From Thermoproteota archaeon (GTDB lineage Archaea; Thermoproteota; Thermoprotei_A; Sulfolobales; Ignisphaeraceae): a stretch of DNA of 64,000 nucleotides. Below are positions 18,017 to 26,694 of this stretch, piece by piece; position 1 is the first letter of the stretch; every line of letters starts with the position of its first letter. A program made the position numbers and the translations under genes. A model generated the notes under the pieces. That model was not told where the DNA came from. It worked only from the letters and a program-made list of their open reading frames with translations, and searched no databases. The stretch covers positions 62,001 through 126,000 of the forward strand of contig JAUQPB010000001.1 in NCBI GenBank assembly GCA_030550585.1. Direction: 5' to 3'.

Positions 18017-18483
18017 ATCTTTCCCCTCATGTCAATAGATTGATTAAATGCCCCTATAAAATCTGCTAGAGATAATACAACCATGACAAGGTAGAGCATA
18101 ATATAGATTGTATTTCTTGATATGAATATTACAGGGAATGCTAAGATCGAGGGTATTATGAGGCTCCAGACTGCGGAGCACAACAGCAATGATGTATCTG
18201 TACAATCAACCTCTACTACAATCCTCATACCCTGCCAGTACACAGCAACTTCCTTGTTCTTAAGAGGTACCAGATGACCAACTTCGTGTAGAAATAGTAA
18301 TATGAAACCAAAGCTAACATATAGCATGGCATCAATGGCTTTCCATACTGTACAATACCTCAATACTGTGAGACATGGTAGCACAACTATAATTACGGCA
18401 ATCACATAGAGAAGTAGCAGTCTCGGGTCTACGCGCCTTATAAGAAGGAGAAGGTTAGAAATAATTGACTTCATCATCACCAC
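18010..18483 (-). CDS. M50-like integral membrane metalloprotease
   Basis: A 157-residue protein with about four membrane helices. HEVGH near residue 66, at the end of a hydrophobic helix (GFILLFLHEVGHLVP), is the HExxH zinc-protease motif, and a later helix carries ADFIGAFNQSID, which could supply the third zinc ligand as the aspartate does in M50/DUF3267 proteins. It is shorter than most site-2 proteases. Its genes before and after overlap it, tying it to an ABC transporter. In known cassettes of this layout the protease matures a peptide or clears signal sequences. The exact substrate is unknown. Confidence 0.75.
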   Translation of the reverse strand: MVMMKSIISNLLLLIRRVDPRLLLLYVIAVIIVVLPCLTVLRYCTVWKAIDAMLYVSFGFILLFLHEVGHLVPLKNKEVAVYWQGMRIVVEVDCTDTSLLLCSAVWSLIIPSILAFPVIFISRNTIYIMLYLVMVVLSLADFIGAFNQSIDMRGKIW

Positions 18484-19706
18484 CTCTTTGCATGGAACGT
18501 ATATAGCTGAGGAATGAGGCCTTTGGCTATGGCTATGAGGTAAACCGCAAGGACTGGGGCTAGAGAGGCTATGGCTAAGGTCGTGAGAGATAGGTTGTAG
18601 CGTATAACAAGCTGTTCATACACAAACATCAGTGCTATGTAGATGAGTATGAGCCTCGAATAAGTGTCTTTGTTCTCTGGGTCGACAAGACTAATAATTG
18701 CTGCTTTTACCGAGGCCGCGATAACTGCTTCAAGGTTTGAGAGAGATCCGATACCAGCTATAACAAAGGATGCAAATGCAGCTATGAGAACTGCTGTGCC
18801 ATAGAGCATCGACACCACTATGTTTATTGCAACAATCAATGCTCCGTAAAGTCCACGAATATAGGGTGCAAAATGCGCTTCAATGAAGCGTGTGGCTGCA
18901 AAAGGCAGGGACTCTAGAAGCCTCAATAATAATTGAAGGGCTGACCACAGCGAGGCAATAGCGTAGATCTCAAAATGCTTTGCCGGATCTAAGGGGCCGA
19001 CAATGGCAACAGAAGTAGATAATGGGCTGGCGAAGAGCCGGATCTGGTCTTTGGGAATAATATATGCAAGGACTAGCGACGAAAGGAGAACCGGCCCTAT
19101 AAGAAGGGCTACGAAAACCGGGTGCTGGATAGCTATAGGCACTTTGCCTATTGTTAACAGCTTAACCTTTGGTATTCTTGCAAGCGCATAGACTATTTCT
19201 CCCCCAATCGAAAGTATTATGAAGGCTGTGGCTGTGTATGCATCAAATGCATAGACAACTAGACCTGCTATCACGCCGTAGAGTGGGCGAACAAGAAGAG
19301 TTAGATAGGCTATCGAAAAGAAGAATAAGACTATCACAGCTTTTGCAGGTTCTAGCACCCCTATGTAAACTGCTACAGCAGCTGGAACTAGAAACACCAA
19401 TGTATTCAGCAATACAGAGGGTATCAGAAGCTTCCTAGCCACCAGAAGATGCTCAACTCCAAGAACATGAAGTGGATTAGCAGACAGTGCCAACATCACA
19501 GCTAAAAGAGTGTAGTAGAGGAGAAATAGTATGTGGATACAATCCCCTAGTACTGCCATAGGAAGTAAAAGTAGGAAGCTGCTGAATCGAAGTAGCAAAA
19601 AGGTGAAAAAGATTGTTAAGGCTACAATCATAAGCCAGCTTGGCCTCTTAATGTACGCCTTGAGCAATACTTTCATAAGAGATATCTGGTGGATCTGGTG
19701 GTGCAT
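18477..19706 (-). CDS. Multi-TM protein, probable permease of the protease/ABC cassette
   Basis: A 409-residue, very hydrophobic protein with roughly 10-12 membrane segments and no recognised family signature. It is first in the overlapping three-gene operon and the only candidate membrane partner for the ATPase, so it is probably the transport channel (an ABC-2-like role), inferred from position. The annotated ATG at 19706 gives MHHQIHQISL before a second ATG (19676, MKVLLKAYIKRPSW) that is a more typical permease start. The inverted repeat GGTGC...GCACC sits around the upstream ATG. Confidence 0.7.
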   Translation of the reverse strand: MHHQIHQISLMKVLLKAYIKRPSWLMIVALTIFFTFLLLRFSSFLLLLPMAVLGDCIHILFLLYYTLLAVMLALSANPLHVLGVEHLLVARKLLIPSVLLNTLVFLVPAAVAVYIGVLEPAKAVIVLFFFSIAYLTLLVRPLYGVIAGLVVYAFDAYTATAFIILSIGGEIVYALARIPKVKLLTIGKVPIAIQHPVFVALLIGPVLLSSLVLAYIIPKDQIRLFASPLSTSVAIVGPLDPAKHFEIYAIASLWSALQLLLRLLESLPFAATRFIEAHFAPYIRGLYGALIVAINIVVSMLYGTAVLIAAFASFVIAGIGSLSNLEAVIAASVKAAIISLVDPENKDTYSRLILIYIALMFVYEQLVIRYNLSLTTLAIASLAPVLAVYLIAIAKGLIPQLYTFHAKRW

Positions 19707-19790
19707 AGCAGCGCACCAAGGAAATATTGAAAGGGGCGTGGATTAATACCTTATCTACTTACCGCCTCTATGAGTTGCTCTATGTTCTCT

Positions 19791-19940
19791 CTATTCAGCA
19801 GTAGTGTAGACAACTACAACCACCTCTTTTCCATGCAGGTGCCCCATCTTCTCGGCAACGCTCTTAGGGATGTAGATGCCTAGAGACCTCCCTCTACCAA
19901 GCTTCGAGATAGTAGCCCTAAACACATAGACCTCAGACAT
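19791..19940 (-). CDS. AbrB/SpoVT-type DNA-binding protein with frameshifted C-terminus
   Basis: The track ORF (19791-20156) is over-extended; the real start is ATG at 19940 giving MSEVYVFRATISKLGRGRSL..., a swapped-hairpin AbrB domain of the type found in archaeal antitoxins. The frame stops after 49 residues (VVVVVYTTAE). The next frame continues TLLLNRENIEQLIEAVSR to TAA at 19751, which looks like the natural C-terminal helix, so one base seems to have been gained or lost near 19800. No toxin gene is adjacent. It may have been an antitoxin or a regulator of the cassette just downstream. Confidence 0.65.
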   Translation of the reverse strand: MSEVYVFRATISKLGRGRSLGIYIPKSVAEKMGHLHGKEVVVVVYTTAE

Positions 19941-19962
19941 CTTCCGTCTCCAATACAGGTAA

Positions 19963-20204
19963 GAGACAGAAAAACTTATAAGCTTTTCAGTTACATGTTT
20001 ATATCGAGAGCGACACAAGGAACTCGATGAGCAGTTGCGAGAGGGAGGAAGTCGCTCAATGAGGCTCTGTGTTCGCCCGAGGGAGGCAGGCTCCCGAAGG
20101 GCGGGCACAAAAGCCAGACAGGGGGTGATGAGGCGAGCGGAGATATCAACCATCATGAACCGCTATGAAACCAGAACCCCTAACCTAGTTACCTCAAACA
20201 CTTG
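19963..20204 (+). mobile_element. Probable 3' relic of an IS605-type TnpB gene
   Basis: A GC-rich stretch (clearly above the surrounding DNA) holds an open frame without a normal start. It reads LDEQLREGGSRSMRL, RPREAGSRRAGTKARQG and ends STIMNRYETRTPNLVTSNT, with the basic, Gly/Ser/Arg-rich composition of TnpB C-terminal tails after the zinc ribbon. The same bases would encode the guide (omega) RNA in a functional element. Inverted repeats such as GCCCG..CGGGC (about 20075-20105) would fold in RNA. The catalytic part of TnpB is missing. An unrelated structured RNA remains possible. Confidence 0.35.
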
Positions 20205-20440
20205 ATGCCAAAACATGTTCTCTAGAACTACATGGATATCTATTTGCTAAACAAAAGACGTTCAAATAGATGATCATTCAAGGTCCAGTGTCTAGACTAA
20301 AACCGTCACAAGAAACAAGTTTAGGATTGGTACAAAAATTGGGTATAGAATCTGAGGCAGGCTAAAACTATGTTATTAGCTGTTATTGCATTGGTGCTAG
20401 GTGTATTTAGTCCTAGACACTACGATACTACTATATATGC

Positions 20441-20471
20441 ATAGAGAGGTGTCTACCCATCCTTTCTCTAT
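20441..20471 (-). terminator. Hairpin at the symporter 3' end
   Basis: ATAGAGA (20441-20447) and TCTCTAT (20465-20471) can pair across a 17-base loop right at the symporter stop codon on the minus strand. It may act in transcription termination or RNA stability. The 260 bases before it (20205-20440) hold no recognised gene. Confidence 0.3.
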
Positions 20472-21886
20472 AGGAGGAGTGGTATTGTAGATGCTATTAG
20501 TATCCACAGCGGTGTTGGTGCTCCAAAGGCTATTTGTGTTGTGAGCATCTTTGCTGGTCCGTAGAGGATTGTTGCATATGTTGCTATAGCTTCTCCAAGT
20601 GCTAGTGATGCTATTGGTCTCCACCTACCCAAGCCTTTTCTGGCTATGCCTGCAAGTGTTATTGGTGCTAGTGGGAGTAGGTAAGCTGATGAGGCTACAG
20701 AGAGCTCTGCTACATACCCTATCCTAGCTATGGCAAATACTGTTGCAAGAACCATTATTATGGCTATTGATGTATATGAAAATGCTTTTGATGTTGATTC
20801 CCTTGGGTTTTTAGCTACCTTCTCATAGAGTTCTCTTGTAACTGCGCTTGCAACAGACAAAACTATGGAGTCTGCCGTTGATATTGCAGCTGCTACTATG
20901 GATACATAGACAATCGATGCTAGTATTGGATGGGACAGAGATATTATGTATGGTGCAACAGCATCTCTGTTGCCCATGAACTTGCCCGCCATCCCAACAC
21001 CCTCTAGATAAGCTCTATAGGCCAGCCCCAGAACAACGCAGAGAAGTGTGTAGATGAGGCCGTAGATGGAGAAGTATCTCACCATCCTTCTATAGGCCCT
21101 CTCATCCTTAGGTATATAGATTCTCTGGACAACTTGTGGGTTTGTCAATGCGAAGAATATCCATGGGAGTGTCATACCAACAAACATCTGCGTACTCCAC
21201 GTAAATGACAGTAGGTTTTGGTTTCTAGTCAATAAGTCTACAAACCTGTTCCAGTCTATCCCAGCCGATGGCAAGAGGAATTGCAGTACCCACACAAAAA
21301 ACGCTGTAGCTCCTACAATCATCCATATCCCCTGAAAAGCATCTGTTGTTGCAACACTCCACAGACCGGCTACAACAGTCCACAAAGCTATTGCAATTGC
21401 TCCAAACAAGACGCCTATCTCATAGCTTATTCCAACAGCGTTGAAAACCTCTCCAATGCCCTTGAGCTGTGCTGATGTATATGGCACTAATGCAAATAGG
21501 TAGAGGATAGCTACTATAATGCCTAGTGCTCTAGAGCCATACAAATCTGATAGCATGTCTGTTGGGCTGACCCACCCCCTAGCCCTAGCCCCATACCACA
21601 TGTAGACACCTACAGTAGATAGTATGAGTATTGTTGCGGCGAGGTAGACAAGCTCGAAACCAAGAGATGCAACCCCAGTTGCAAATGTTAGACCTGCTAG
21701 GCCTACCATCATAAAGGCGCTGTAGGTTGTTGCAGCATATGTCATAGCGGATATGAATCCCCCTACCCTGTAGCCGCCAACGAAAAACTCTTTTGATCCT
21801 ACCCCTAGGTACCTCCTACTCAAAAAGGCTATTGCAGTGCCCAAAACAAAGAATATTACAAGCATGGCAATAAATTCTAGGATCAT
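20468..21886 (-). CDS. Sodium:solute symporter (SSS family)
   Basis: A 472-residue membrane protein with about 13 helices, clearly of the SSS/SLC5 family: GSKEFFVGGYRVGGFISAMTYAATTYSAFMMVGLAGLTFATG at the N-terminus, GARARGWVSPTDMLSDLYGSRALG, and AAAISTADSIVLSVASAVTRELYEK with the typical sodium-site serines. Substrates in this family range from proline and pantothenate to carboxylates and cannot be decided here. Its start overlaps the 65-residue gene by 4 bases (ATGA), so both are coupled. Confidence 0.93.
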   Translation of the reverse strand: MILEFIAMLVIFFVLGTAIAFLSRRYLGVGSKEFFVGGYRVGGFISAMTYAATTYSAFMMVGLAGLTFATGVASLGFELVYLAATILILSTVGVYMWYGARARGWVSPTDMLSDLYGSRALGIIVAILYLFALVPYTSAQLKGIGEVFNAVGISYEIGVLFGAIAIALWTVVAGLWSVATTDAFQGIWMIVGATAFFVWVLQFLLPSAGIDWNRFVDLLTRNQNLLSFTWSTQMFVGMTLPWIFFALTNPQVVQRIYIPKDERAYRRMVRYFSIYGLIYTLLCVVLGLAYRAYLEGVGMAGKFMGNRDAVAPYIISLSHPILASIVYVSIVAAAISTADSIVLSVASAVTRELYEKVAKNPRESTSKAFSYTSIAIIMVLATVFAIARIGYVAELSVASSAYLLPLAPITLAGIARKGLGRWRPIASLALGEAIATYATILYGPAKMLTTQIAFGAPTPLWILIASTIPLLL

Positions 21887-22080
21887 TTTCTAGCCACCCC
21901 TCTAAGCCCCTTCTCCAATAGAACAAAACCAATAACAATGCACACAGCTGTTAGTGCTGTCCAGTAGATGAAGAGCCCCATGACATTGGCTCTGTATAGA
22001 AGATTTGAGAAGGCTGGGCTCATAGGTACATAGAAAAGAGCCACTAGGGCTATGTACAGTGCTGTTAATAGCCTTCTCAT
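21883..22080 (-). CDS. Small two-helix membrane protein, symporter partner (DUF3311-like)
   Basis: A 65-residue protein with two membrane helices (residues 4-20 and 34-55). Small DUF3311/DUF485-type proteins are often encoded directly before SSS symporters and may help membrane insertion or function. The arrangement and the 4-base overlap with the symporter fit this. The promoter on the minus strand has a TATA-like GACTTTTAAACC (about 22124-22135) and an inverted repeat (22097-22114). Confidence 0.75.
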   Translation of the reverse strand: MRRLLTALYIALVALFYVPMSPAFSNLLYRANVMGLFIYWTALTAVCIVIGFVLLEKGLRGVARK

Positions 22081-22096
22081 GTTTTCACCATTAAAC

Positions 22097-22114
22097 GTTT
22101 GTACACATACAAAC
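22097..22114. promoter_or_regulatory. Inverted repeat GTTTGTA-CACA-TACAAAC, probable operator
   Basis: Perfect 7-base arms with a 4-base centre. Relative to the symporter operon the repeat lies 10-25 bases downstream of the TATA-like element, that is over the expected transcription start, and 17 bases before the ATG. This is the classical position for a repressor site. Confidence 0.5.
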
Positions 22115-22208
22115 AGGTTCTGGTTTAAAAGTCTTTATCTCCAATACTAGATCGCTAGCTCGGATCACAACTATGGTATAGCCACAACGTTATTGTTAAA
22201 TGAATAAA

Positions 22209-22219
22209 GCTTTTAAAGT
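22209..22219 (+). promoter_or_regulatory. TATA box of the PLP-enzyme gene
   Basis: GCTTTTAAAGT matches the archaeal box A. It puts the transcription start near 22240, which is after the TTG (22222) used by the ORF track and therefore rules that start out; it fits the TTG at 22255, which has AGGTGA before it. Confidence 0.6.
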
Positions 22220-22254
22220 ATTTGATATGCAAGCGAATAGAGGTGAGAATCGCT

Positions 22255-23421
22255 TTGGCCAAACTCTCTACAGATGCTATTCATGGGCATGGGCACAGGG
22301 ATGCGCTCGGATCTCACATACCGCCCATCTACCTAGGTGTGATATACGAATATATCGACTATGAGTCCGGAGATGCCATATTCATTGATAGGGGCAACTA
22401 CCTTAGATATGGAAGAGAGGAGAACCCCACCACAAGAGCTCTCGAAAGAGTTGTTGCAAAACTTGAGAATACTGAGGATGCATTAGCGTTTAATAGTGGC
22501 ATGGCAGCCATATCGACAACGTTTCTGTGGAGGCTTAGACCTGGGGACAGGATCGTCATTCCGATGGAGCTATACAGCTCCACAATAGTTCTCCTCAACA
22601 ACCTAGCCGAGAAACTTAGTCTGAAAATCGCCAAGGTTTGGCCATCTGCAGAAGCAATAGTTGAGGCTGTAGACAGCAAAACATCTATGGTGTTTATAGA
22701 GACTATGACCAACCCCACAAACAAGGTTATAGATCTTGAGTATCTGTATAAACACCTAGACCTCTCTAAAACTCTTCTAGTAGTCGACAACACATTCACA
22801 ACACCTGTAATCCTAAAACCAGTTAAATACGGTGCACACCTCGTTGTACACAGCATGACAAAATACTTTGGAGGTCACAACGACGTTGTTGGAGGTGTTG
22901 TTGCGGGTTCCAAGAGCTACACAACTGCCTTGTGGGATTGGAGGAGAATGCTTGGAGGAATACTACAACCATTCGAATCATACATGATTCTAAGAGGTGT
23001 TAAAACACTTGAGGTGAGATTCGAGAAGCATAGCAGAAACGCCCAGGCAATCGCAGAGTATCTGGCTGATCACCCAAGAATTGAGGAGGTTATGTATCCG
23101 GGACTGAAGAGCAGTCCATACCACGAAATAGCGAAGAAAATATTTGAAAAACCGCTGTTTGGAGGGGTGATAAGCTTCAAAATAAAGGGCACCTATCAAG
23201 ACGCTATAAAATTCCTTAAAAGACTAAAGGTGATTAGGAGATGCCCAAGTCTTGGGGGGACAGAGTCCATGGCCGTGCTACCAGTAAAGGCAGGCTCAAT
23301 GTTTATCGAGCCAGAGGATAGGGTGAAACTGGGAATAACAGAGAATCTGGTCAGGCTTTCGGTTGGGCTAGAGGATGTTGAGGATCTGAAAGAGGATATA
23401 TCGCAGGCACTCAACATCTAA
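22255..23421 (+). CDS. Cys/Met-metabolism PLP enzyme (cystathionine gamma-synthase/lyase family)
   Basis: About 388 residues from the proposed TTG start (MAKLSTDAIHGHGHRD). Family motifs are complete: YGREENPTTRALE near the N-terminus, a PLP-phosphate-site region SGMAAIST, VDNTFTTPVILKPVKYGAHLVVHS, and the PLP lysine in SMTKYFGGHNDVVGG. It would catalyse gamma-replacement or elimination on homoserine esters, cystathionine or methionine; the exact reaction is not decidable by eye. Two proximate starts exist; 22255 is preferred because of the TATA position and AGGTGA. An HTH regulator follows 103 bases downstream. Confidence 0.9.
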   Translation: MAKLSTDAIHGHGHRDALGSHIPPIYLGVIYEYIDYESGDAIFIDRGNYLRYGREENPTTRALERVVAKLENTEDALAFNSGMAAISTTFLWRLRPGDRIVIPMELYSSTIVLLNNLAEKLSLKIAKVWPSAEAIVEAVDSKTSMVFIETMTNPTNKVIDLEYLYKHLDLSKTLLVVDNTFTTPVILKPVKYGAHLVVHSMTKYFGGHNDVVGGVVAGSKSYTTALWDWRRMLGGILQPFESYMILRGVKTLEVRFEKHSRNAQAIAEYLADHPRIEEVMYPGLKSSPYHEIAKKIFEKPLFGGVISFKIKGTYQDAIKFLKRLKVIRRCPSLGGTESMAVLPVKAGSMFIEPEDRVKLGITENLVRLSVGLEDVEDLKEDISQALNI

Positions 23422-23524
23422 TACTGTATGAAAACAATACGGTTTTCCGCTCTATCCCTTGCTTTGATCAAATTTTATAATGTTTTTAATAAAGAGATAG
23501 ATTCTGGGTTTCAGGTAACATTAT

Positions 23525-24529
23525 ATGGATGCATATGAAAGTATCTTGGATATCCTGTCGAGGCATGCCGATGGGGTTCCACAGTCGTTTTTGTATAGGG
23601 CTCTACCCTTTTCCAAGTCCTATATTAGCATCGTTTTGAGAGAGCTTGAGAGAAGAGGTGTTGTTCATAGGGTTAGAATCGGCAACACATATATTGTTAG
23701 ACTTGCCAAGCCATTTACTAAGAGCTTCCATGGAAAGAGGCTTGTTCTTGGAATTGTCTGGTCGAGCGAATACCTGTTTCTAGGGCATTTTGCTAAAATG
23801 CTTAGAGACTCTCTTTCAATGGATCTGGATGTAAAGGTCTATCCAAATGCTGTTTCAGCCACCCTATCAATTTTAATGGGCGATGTCGATGCTGTTCTAA
23901 GCCCCCTCGCAACACAGCTCTACTTGTATCCAATTTCAAAGAGCTTTAAAATCGTTGGCGGTGGCGCAATCGGAGGTGGCTTTATATATGAGATTGGCGA
24001 TGGCGCAGAAGGTGTTGTAGCATCAAGCGAGCTTTCCACAATGGATCTATGCAGAGCTGTTGCAAGCGAGAGGAGATTGATCAACGAAGAAAGTGTTCTA
24101 TATTTCAACAGCTCGCAACAGGCTATAGAGATTGCCAGAGGCAGAGGCGCTAGAAACATTGTTGTTTGGCACCCAATCACATATGAAATAGAGAAGATGG
24201 GTGGAAAAAGAGTTGGGGAGTGCATAGAATTTGAGGAGACGAAACATTGTTGCACACTAGCAATCTCTGATAGGGTGCCTCCTGAGATGGTCGAGAAAAT
24301 AGCTACTATCTATAGACAGTCAATAGATGTTTTCAAGAGAGAGCCTAGCAGATTCCTCGACTGGTACTCAACATTAACAGGAATAGATACTGCCCTCCTT
24401 AGAGACGCTCTAAAGGTCTACAGATATGATGGCGAGCTAGACCACAAAAGCATTGACAAACTGATAAGGTTTATGAACATAAAGATACCTCACATTCAGA
24501 AATTGGAGAATGCCTTTTACAAAATATAG
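23525..24529 (+). CDS. Winged-helix regulator with solute-binding-protein-like sensor domain
   Basis: A 334-residue protein. Residues 1-65 form a MarR-like winged helix (SKSYISIVLRELERRGVVHRVRIGNTYIV). From about residue 75 it resembles a periplasmic-binding fold of the NMT1/ThiY or SsuA type: LGIVWSSEYLFLGHFAKML, SILMGDVDAVLSPLATQLY, IVGGGAIGGGFIY. There is no signal peptide, so the sensor domain is cytoplasmic. Such proteins are probably one-component regulators sensing a small sulfur, amine or vitamin-like compound. The neighbouring PLP enzyme on the same strand is the obvious target candidate; that link is inference. Confidence 0.78.
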   Translation: MDAYESILDILSRHADGVPQSFLYRALPFSKSYISIVLRELERRGVVHRVRIGNTYIVRLAKPFTKSFHGKRLVLGIVWSSEYLFLGHFAKMLRDSLSMDLDVKVYPNAVSATLSILMGDVDAVLSPLATQLYLYPISKSFKIVGGGAIGGGFIYEIGDGAEGVVASSELSTMDLCRAVASERRLINEESVLYFNSSQQAIEIARGRGARNIVVWHPITYEIEKMGGKRVGECIEFEETKHCCTLAISDRVPPEMVEKIATIYRQSIDVFKREPSRFLDWYSTLTGIDTALLRDALKVYRYDGELDHKSIDKLIRFMNIKIPHIQKLENAFYKI

Positions 24530-24661
24530 TTTTTCTAACCAGCTCAATAAATTTTGTAGATATTGCCAATAAAAATATTAATAATATTGTTCATAAAAAT
24601 TCATTATGAAAAAGTTTAAATTTCTTCAGGAAACAAAAGATTTGTTAGAAGGTGCAGGAAA

Positions 24662-25375
24662 ATGGAAGAAAAAATACCTCTTCAAATAGGGTCTAAATTC
24701 CCTGAAATGACCGTTGTAACAACCCATGGTGTCAAGAAGCTACCCGACGACTACAAGGGAAAGTGGCTTGTGCTCTTCAGCCACCCAGCTGACTATACAC
24801 CAGTTTGTACAACAGAATTTGTGGGATTTGCTGTTAGATACGAGGATTTCAAAAAGCTTAATGCAGAGCTGCTCGGGCTTAGTGTTGACAGTGTTTATGC
24901 CCATATCAAGTGGATTGAGTGGATAAAGGAGAAATTGGGTGTTGAAATACCATTCCCAATTATAGCTGATCCAACTGGTGAGGTTGCAGCAAAACTCAAT
25001 ATGTTCCCTGTTGGGGGCACACATACCATCAGAGCTGTGTTCATAGTCGATCCAAGTGGTGTTATAAGAGCCATGCTGTACTATCCAGCCGAGACTGGCA
25101 GGAACTTGGATGAGATACTAAGGCTCTTGAAGGCTCTTCAAGTATCTGACAAATACCGTGTAGCGCTACCTGCCAACTGGCCAAACAATGCACTGATTGG
25201 CGAGAGAGCTATTGTGCCACCACCAACAACTGTTGCAGATGCGCAGGAGAGACTGAAGAAGTATGAGTGCTTTGACTGGTGGTTCTGCCACAAGGAGATA
25301 CCTGCTGAGGAAGCTGAAGAGGCTAAGAAGTTTCTTGAGAGAGCTGCTAAAAGACCGGAGCTACCAAAGAAGTGA
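24662..25375 (+). CDS. Archaeal Prx6-type peroxiredoxin
   Basis: A 237-residue thioredoxin-fold peroxidase. [13 protein letters not shown] (about residue 46-51) holds the peroxidatic cysteine; a C-terminal pair of cysteines in [12 protein letters not shown] matches the archaeal (Aeropyrum/Pyrococcus) peroxiredoxins that form decameric rings. It reduces H2O2 and organic peroxides. ATG at 24662 has GGTGCAGG upstream. A TATA-like AAAGTTTAAATTT (about 24612) indicates its own promoter. It converges with NreA with 4 bases between the stops. Confidence 0.95.
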   Translation: MEEKIPLQIGSKFPEMTVVTTHGVKKLPDDYKGKWLVLFSHPADYTPVCTTEFVGFAVRYEDFKKLNAELLGLSVDSVYAHIKWIEWIKEKLGVEIPFPIIADPTGEVAAKLNMFPVGGTHTIRAVFIVDPSGVIRAMLYYPAETGRNLDEILRLLKALQVSDKYRVALPANWPNNALIGERAIVPPPTTVADAQERLKKYECFDWWFCHKEIPAEEAEEAKKFLERAAKRPELPKK

Positions 25376-25379
25376 GGAA

Positions 25380-26597
25380 CTACCTAAAATAATTATCCAA
25401 TCTACTATTTTTTAGCAAAAGTGTTAGAATTCTCGACTTTCTAACCCAGATCTTCGACCCCAGCGCAGAGTATTTGTCGACTATCTTCAGAGCCTCATCT
25501 AAGCTACTAACCCTGTAAGGCTTCTGGCTATACATAGCCCTGAGCTGCTCCCTCACAAACCAGACGCCAATGGGTATGTCGAAACCTGGGTAAACCTCCC
25601 TCAAAACAACTGCTATAGCCTGTCTAGCTATCTTATTCAAGTACTCAGCTGTTGCAAGTCTAGCAGCATAGTAGCACCCACCTATAGACGCATATTCGTC
25701 TCTAGGTCTAAACAATTCGTGGTCTCCCTCTACAACAACTTCACTACCGTTTGGATTCCACGTCGACTTTGGGAACCATGCCTCCATCCACTCAAAGCTC
25801 CATTCACCTGGAATGAGAATCGATATGAATAGGTTCTTCGCATAGAACCTTACAAAAACTTGTATCTCACTCAAATGGCTGTAGAACCTTATCCTCTCTG
25901 TTATCAAGTGTCTCGATATTATATCGTCTACAGCTGTTATAGCCCATCTTGTTGGAACAAGTCTCCTCCTCTTTGCAGCGCCCAATGCACCCACGCTAAA
26001 GATCTTCTGTATCTGTGAAACTGGAATCCCACCCCTATAAAGCTCAACAACAGCCTCCAACGCTGTTGCATCGCCATCTCCATAAATTCTCTCAACAACT
26101 TTAGATGTCGACGGAATTGAAACAACCTTAAAGCTGTCTATAGGTGCTCTAGGGCCTATAGGAGGCTCGAACTCGCTGAAGCTATATCCCCTAGGCCTTT
26201 TAGCAAACCTCATCTCTATATCCACAGGCCTTAGAGTCAAGACCATTTGCTGAAGCTCTTGAACAAACCTATCATCTATTTTCGTTACACCAACAACCCT
26301 TCTACCAAGAAATAGGCTGAGCCTCATAGAAACAACCTCGTCCACAGGCTTAGACTGCCAAAGCTCTGGATAGTCGTAGATAGATGTGTCACCGGTTTCG
26401 GCAGGTGCCATAGGCCCTGCGAAAACATTTGGATATCCGATCCTCCCGATGAAGACTGATGGGGGTGAGGAGCCAAAGACGGTGTCAGAAACGTTAGAGA
26501 CTTTGATGTATGCCCTTGTCTTTGCTAGTATTGGGCAGTAAGCCCTTCCACAAAGATATTTTGCCCCTCTGCACAAAATACATAGACTGCTACTCAT
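25380..26597 (-). CDS. NreA-family DNA repair protein
   Basis: A 405-residue archaeal Nre protein (COG1602). The N-terminus has the zinc-type motif CILCRGAKYLCGRAYCP, followed by FGSSPPSVFIGRIGYPNVFAGP and ETGDTSIYDYPELW, hallmarks of the family. The C-terminus ends SRLDNYFR, which fits the PCNA-interacting (PIP-like) peptide known from haloarchaeal NreA. Members act in repair of mitomycin-type DNA damage. Start ATG at 26597. The enzymatic activity is unknown. Confidence 0.9.
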   Translation of the reverse strand: MSSSLCILCRGAKYLCGRAYCPILAKTRAYIKVSNVSDTVFGSSPPSVFIGRIGYPNVFAGPMAPAETGDTSIYDYPELWQSKPVDEVVSMRLSLFLGRRVVGVTKIDDRFVQELQQMVLTLRPVDIEMRFAKRPRGYSFSEFEPPIGPRAPIDSFKVVSIPSTSKVVERIYGDGDATALEAVVELYRGGIPVSQIQKIFSVGALGAAKRRRLVPTRWAITAVDDIISRHLITERIRFYSHLSEIQVFVRFYAKNLFISILIPGEWSFEWMEAWFPKSTWNPNGSEVVVEGDHELFRPRDEYASIGGCYYAARLATAEYLNKIARQAIAVVLREVYPGFDIPIGVWFVREQLRAMYSQKPYRVSSLDEALKIVDKYSALGSKIWVRKSRILTLLLKNSRLDNYFR

Positions 26598-26694
26598 ATC
26601 ACGCCCAGTCTATTGTGTTGCTAAACAAAATTTAAATTGTGTGAACCGAAACTAAAAATTGGCTATTCTAGGCATTGCATAGGTGTTGCACAGC

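Noticed and set aside
20035-20180. GC-rich stretch as RNase P RNA or SRP RNA
   Set aside because: The conserved cores of RNase P RNA and SRP RNA are not complete, and one frame is open throughout with a TnpB-like tail, so a relic is favoured.
22222-22254. Upstream TTG start of the PLP enzyme
   Set aside because: It lies directly behind the TATA box, before the expected transcription start; TTG 22255 has a ribosome-binding sequence.
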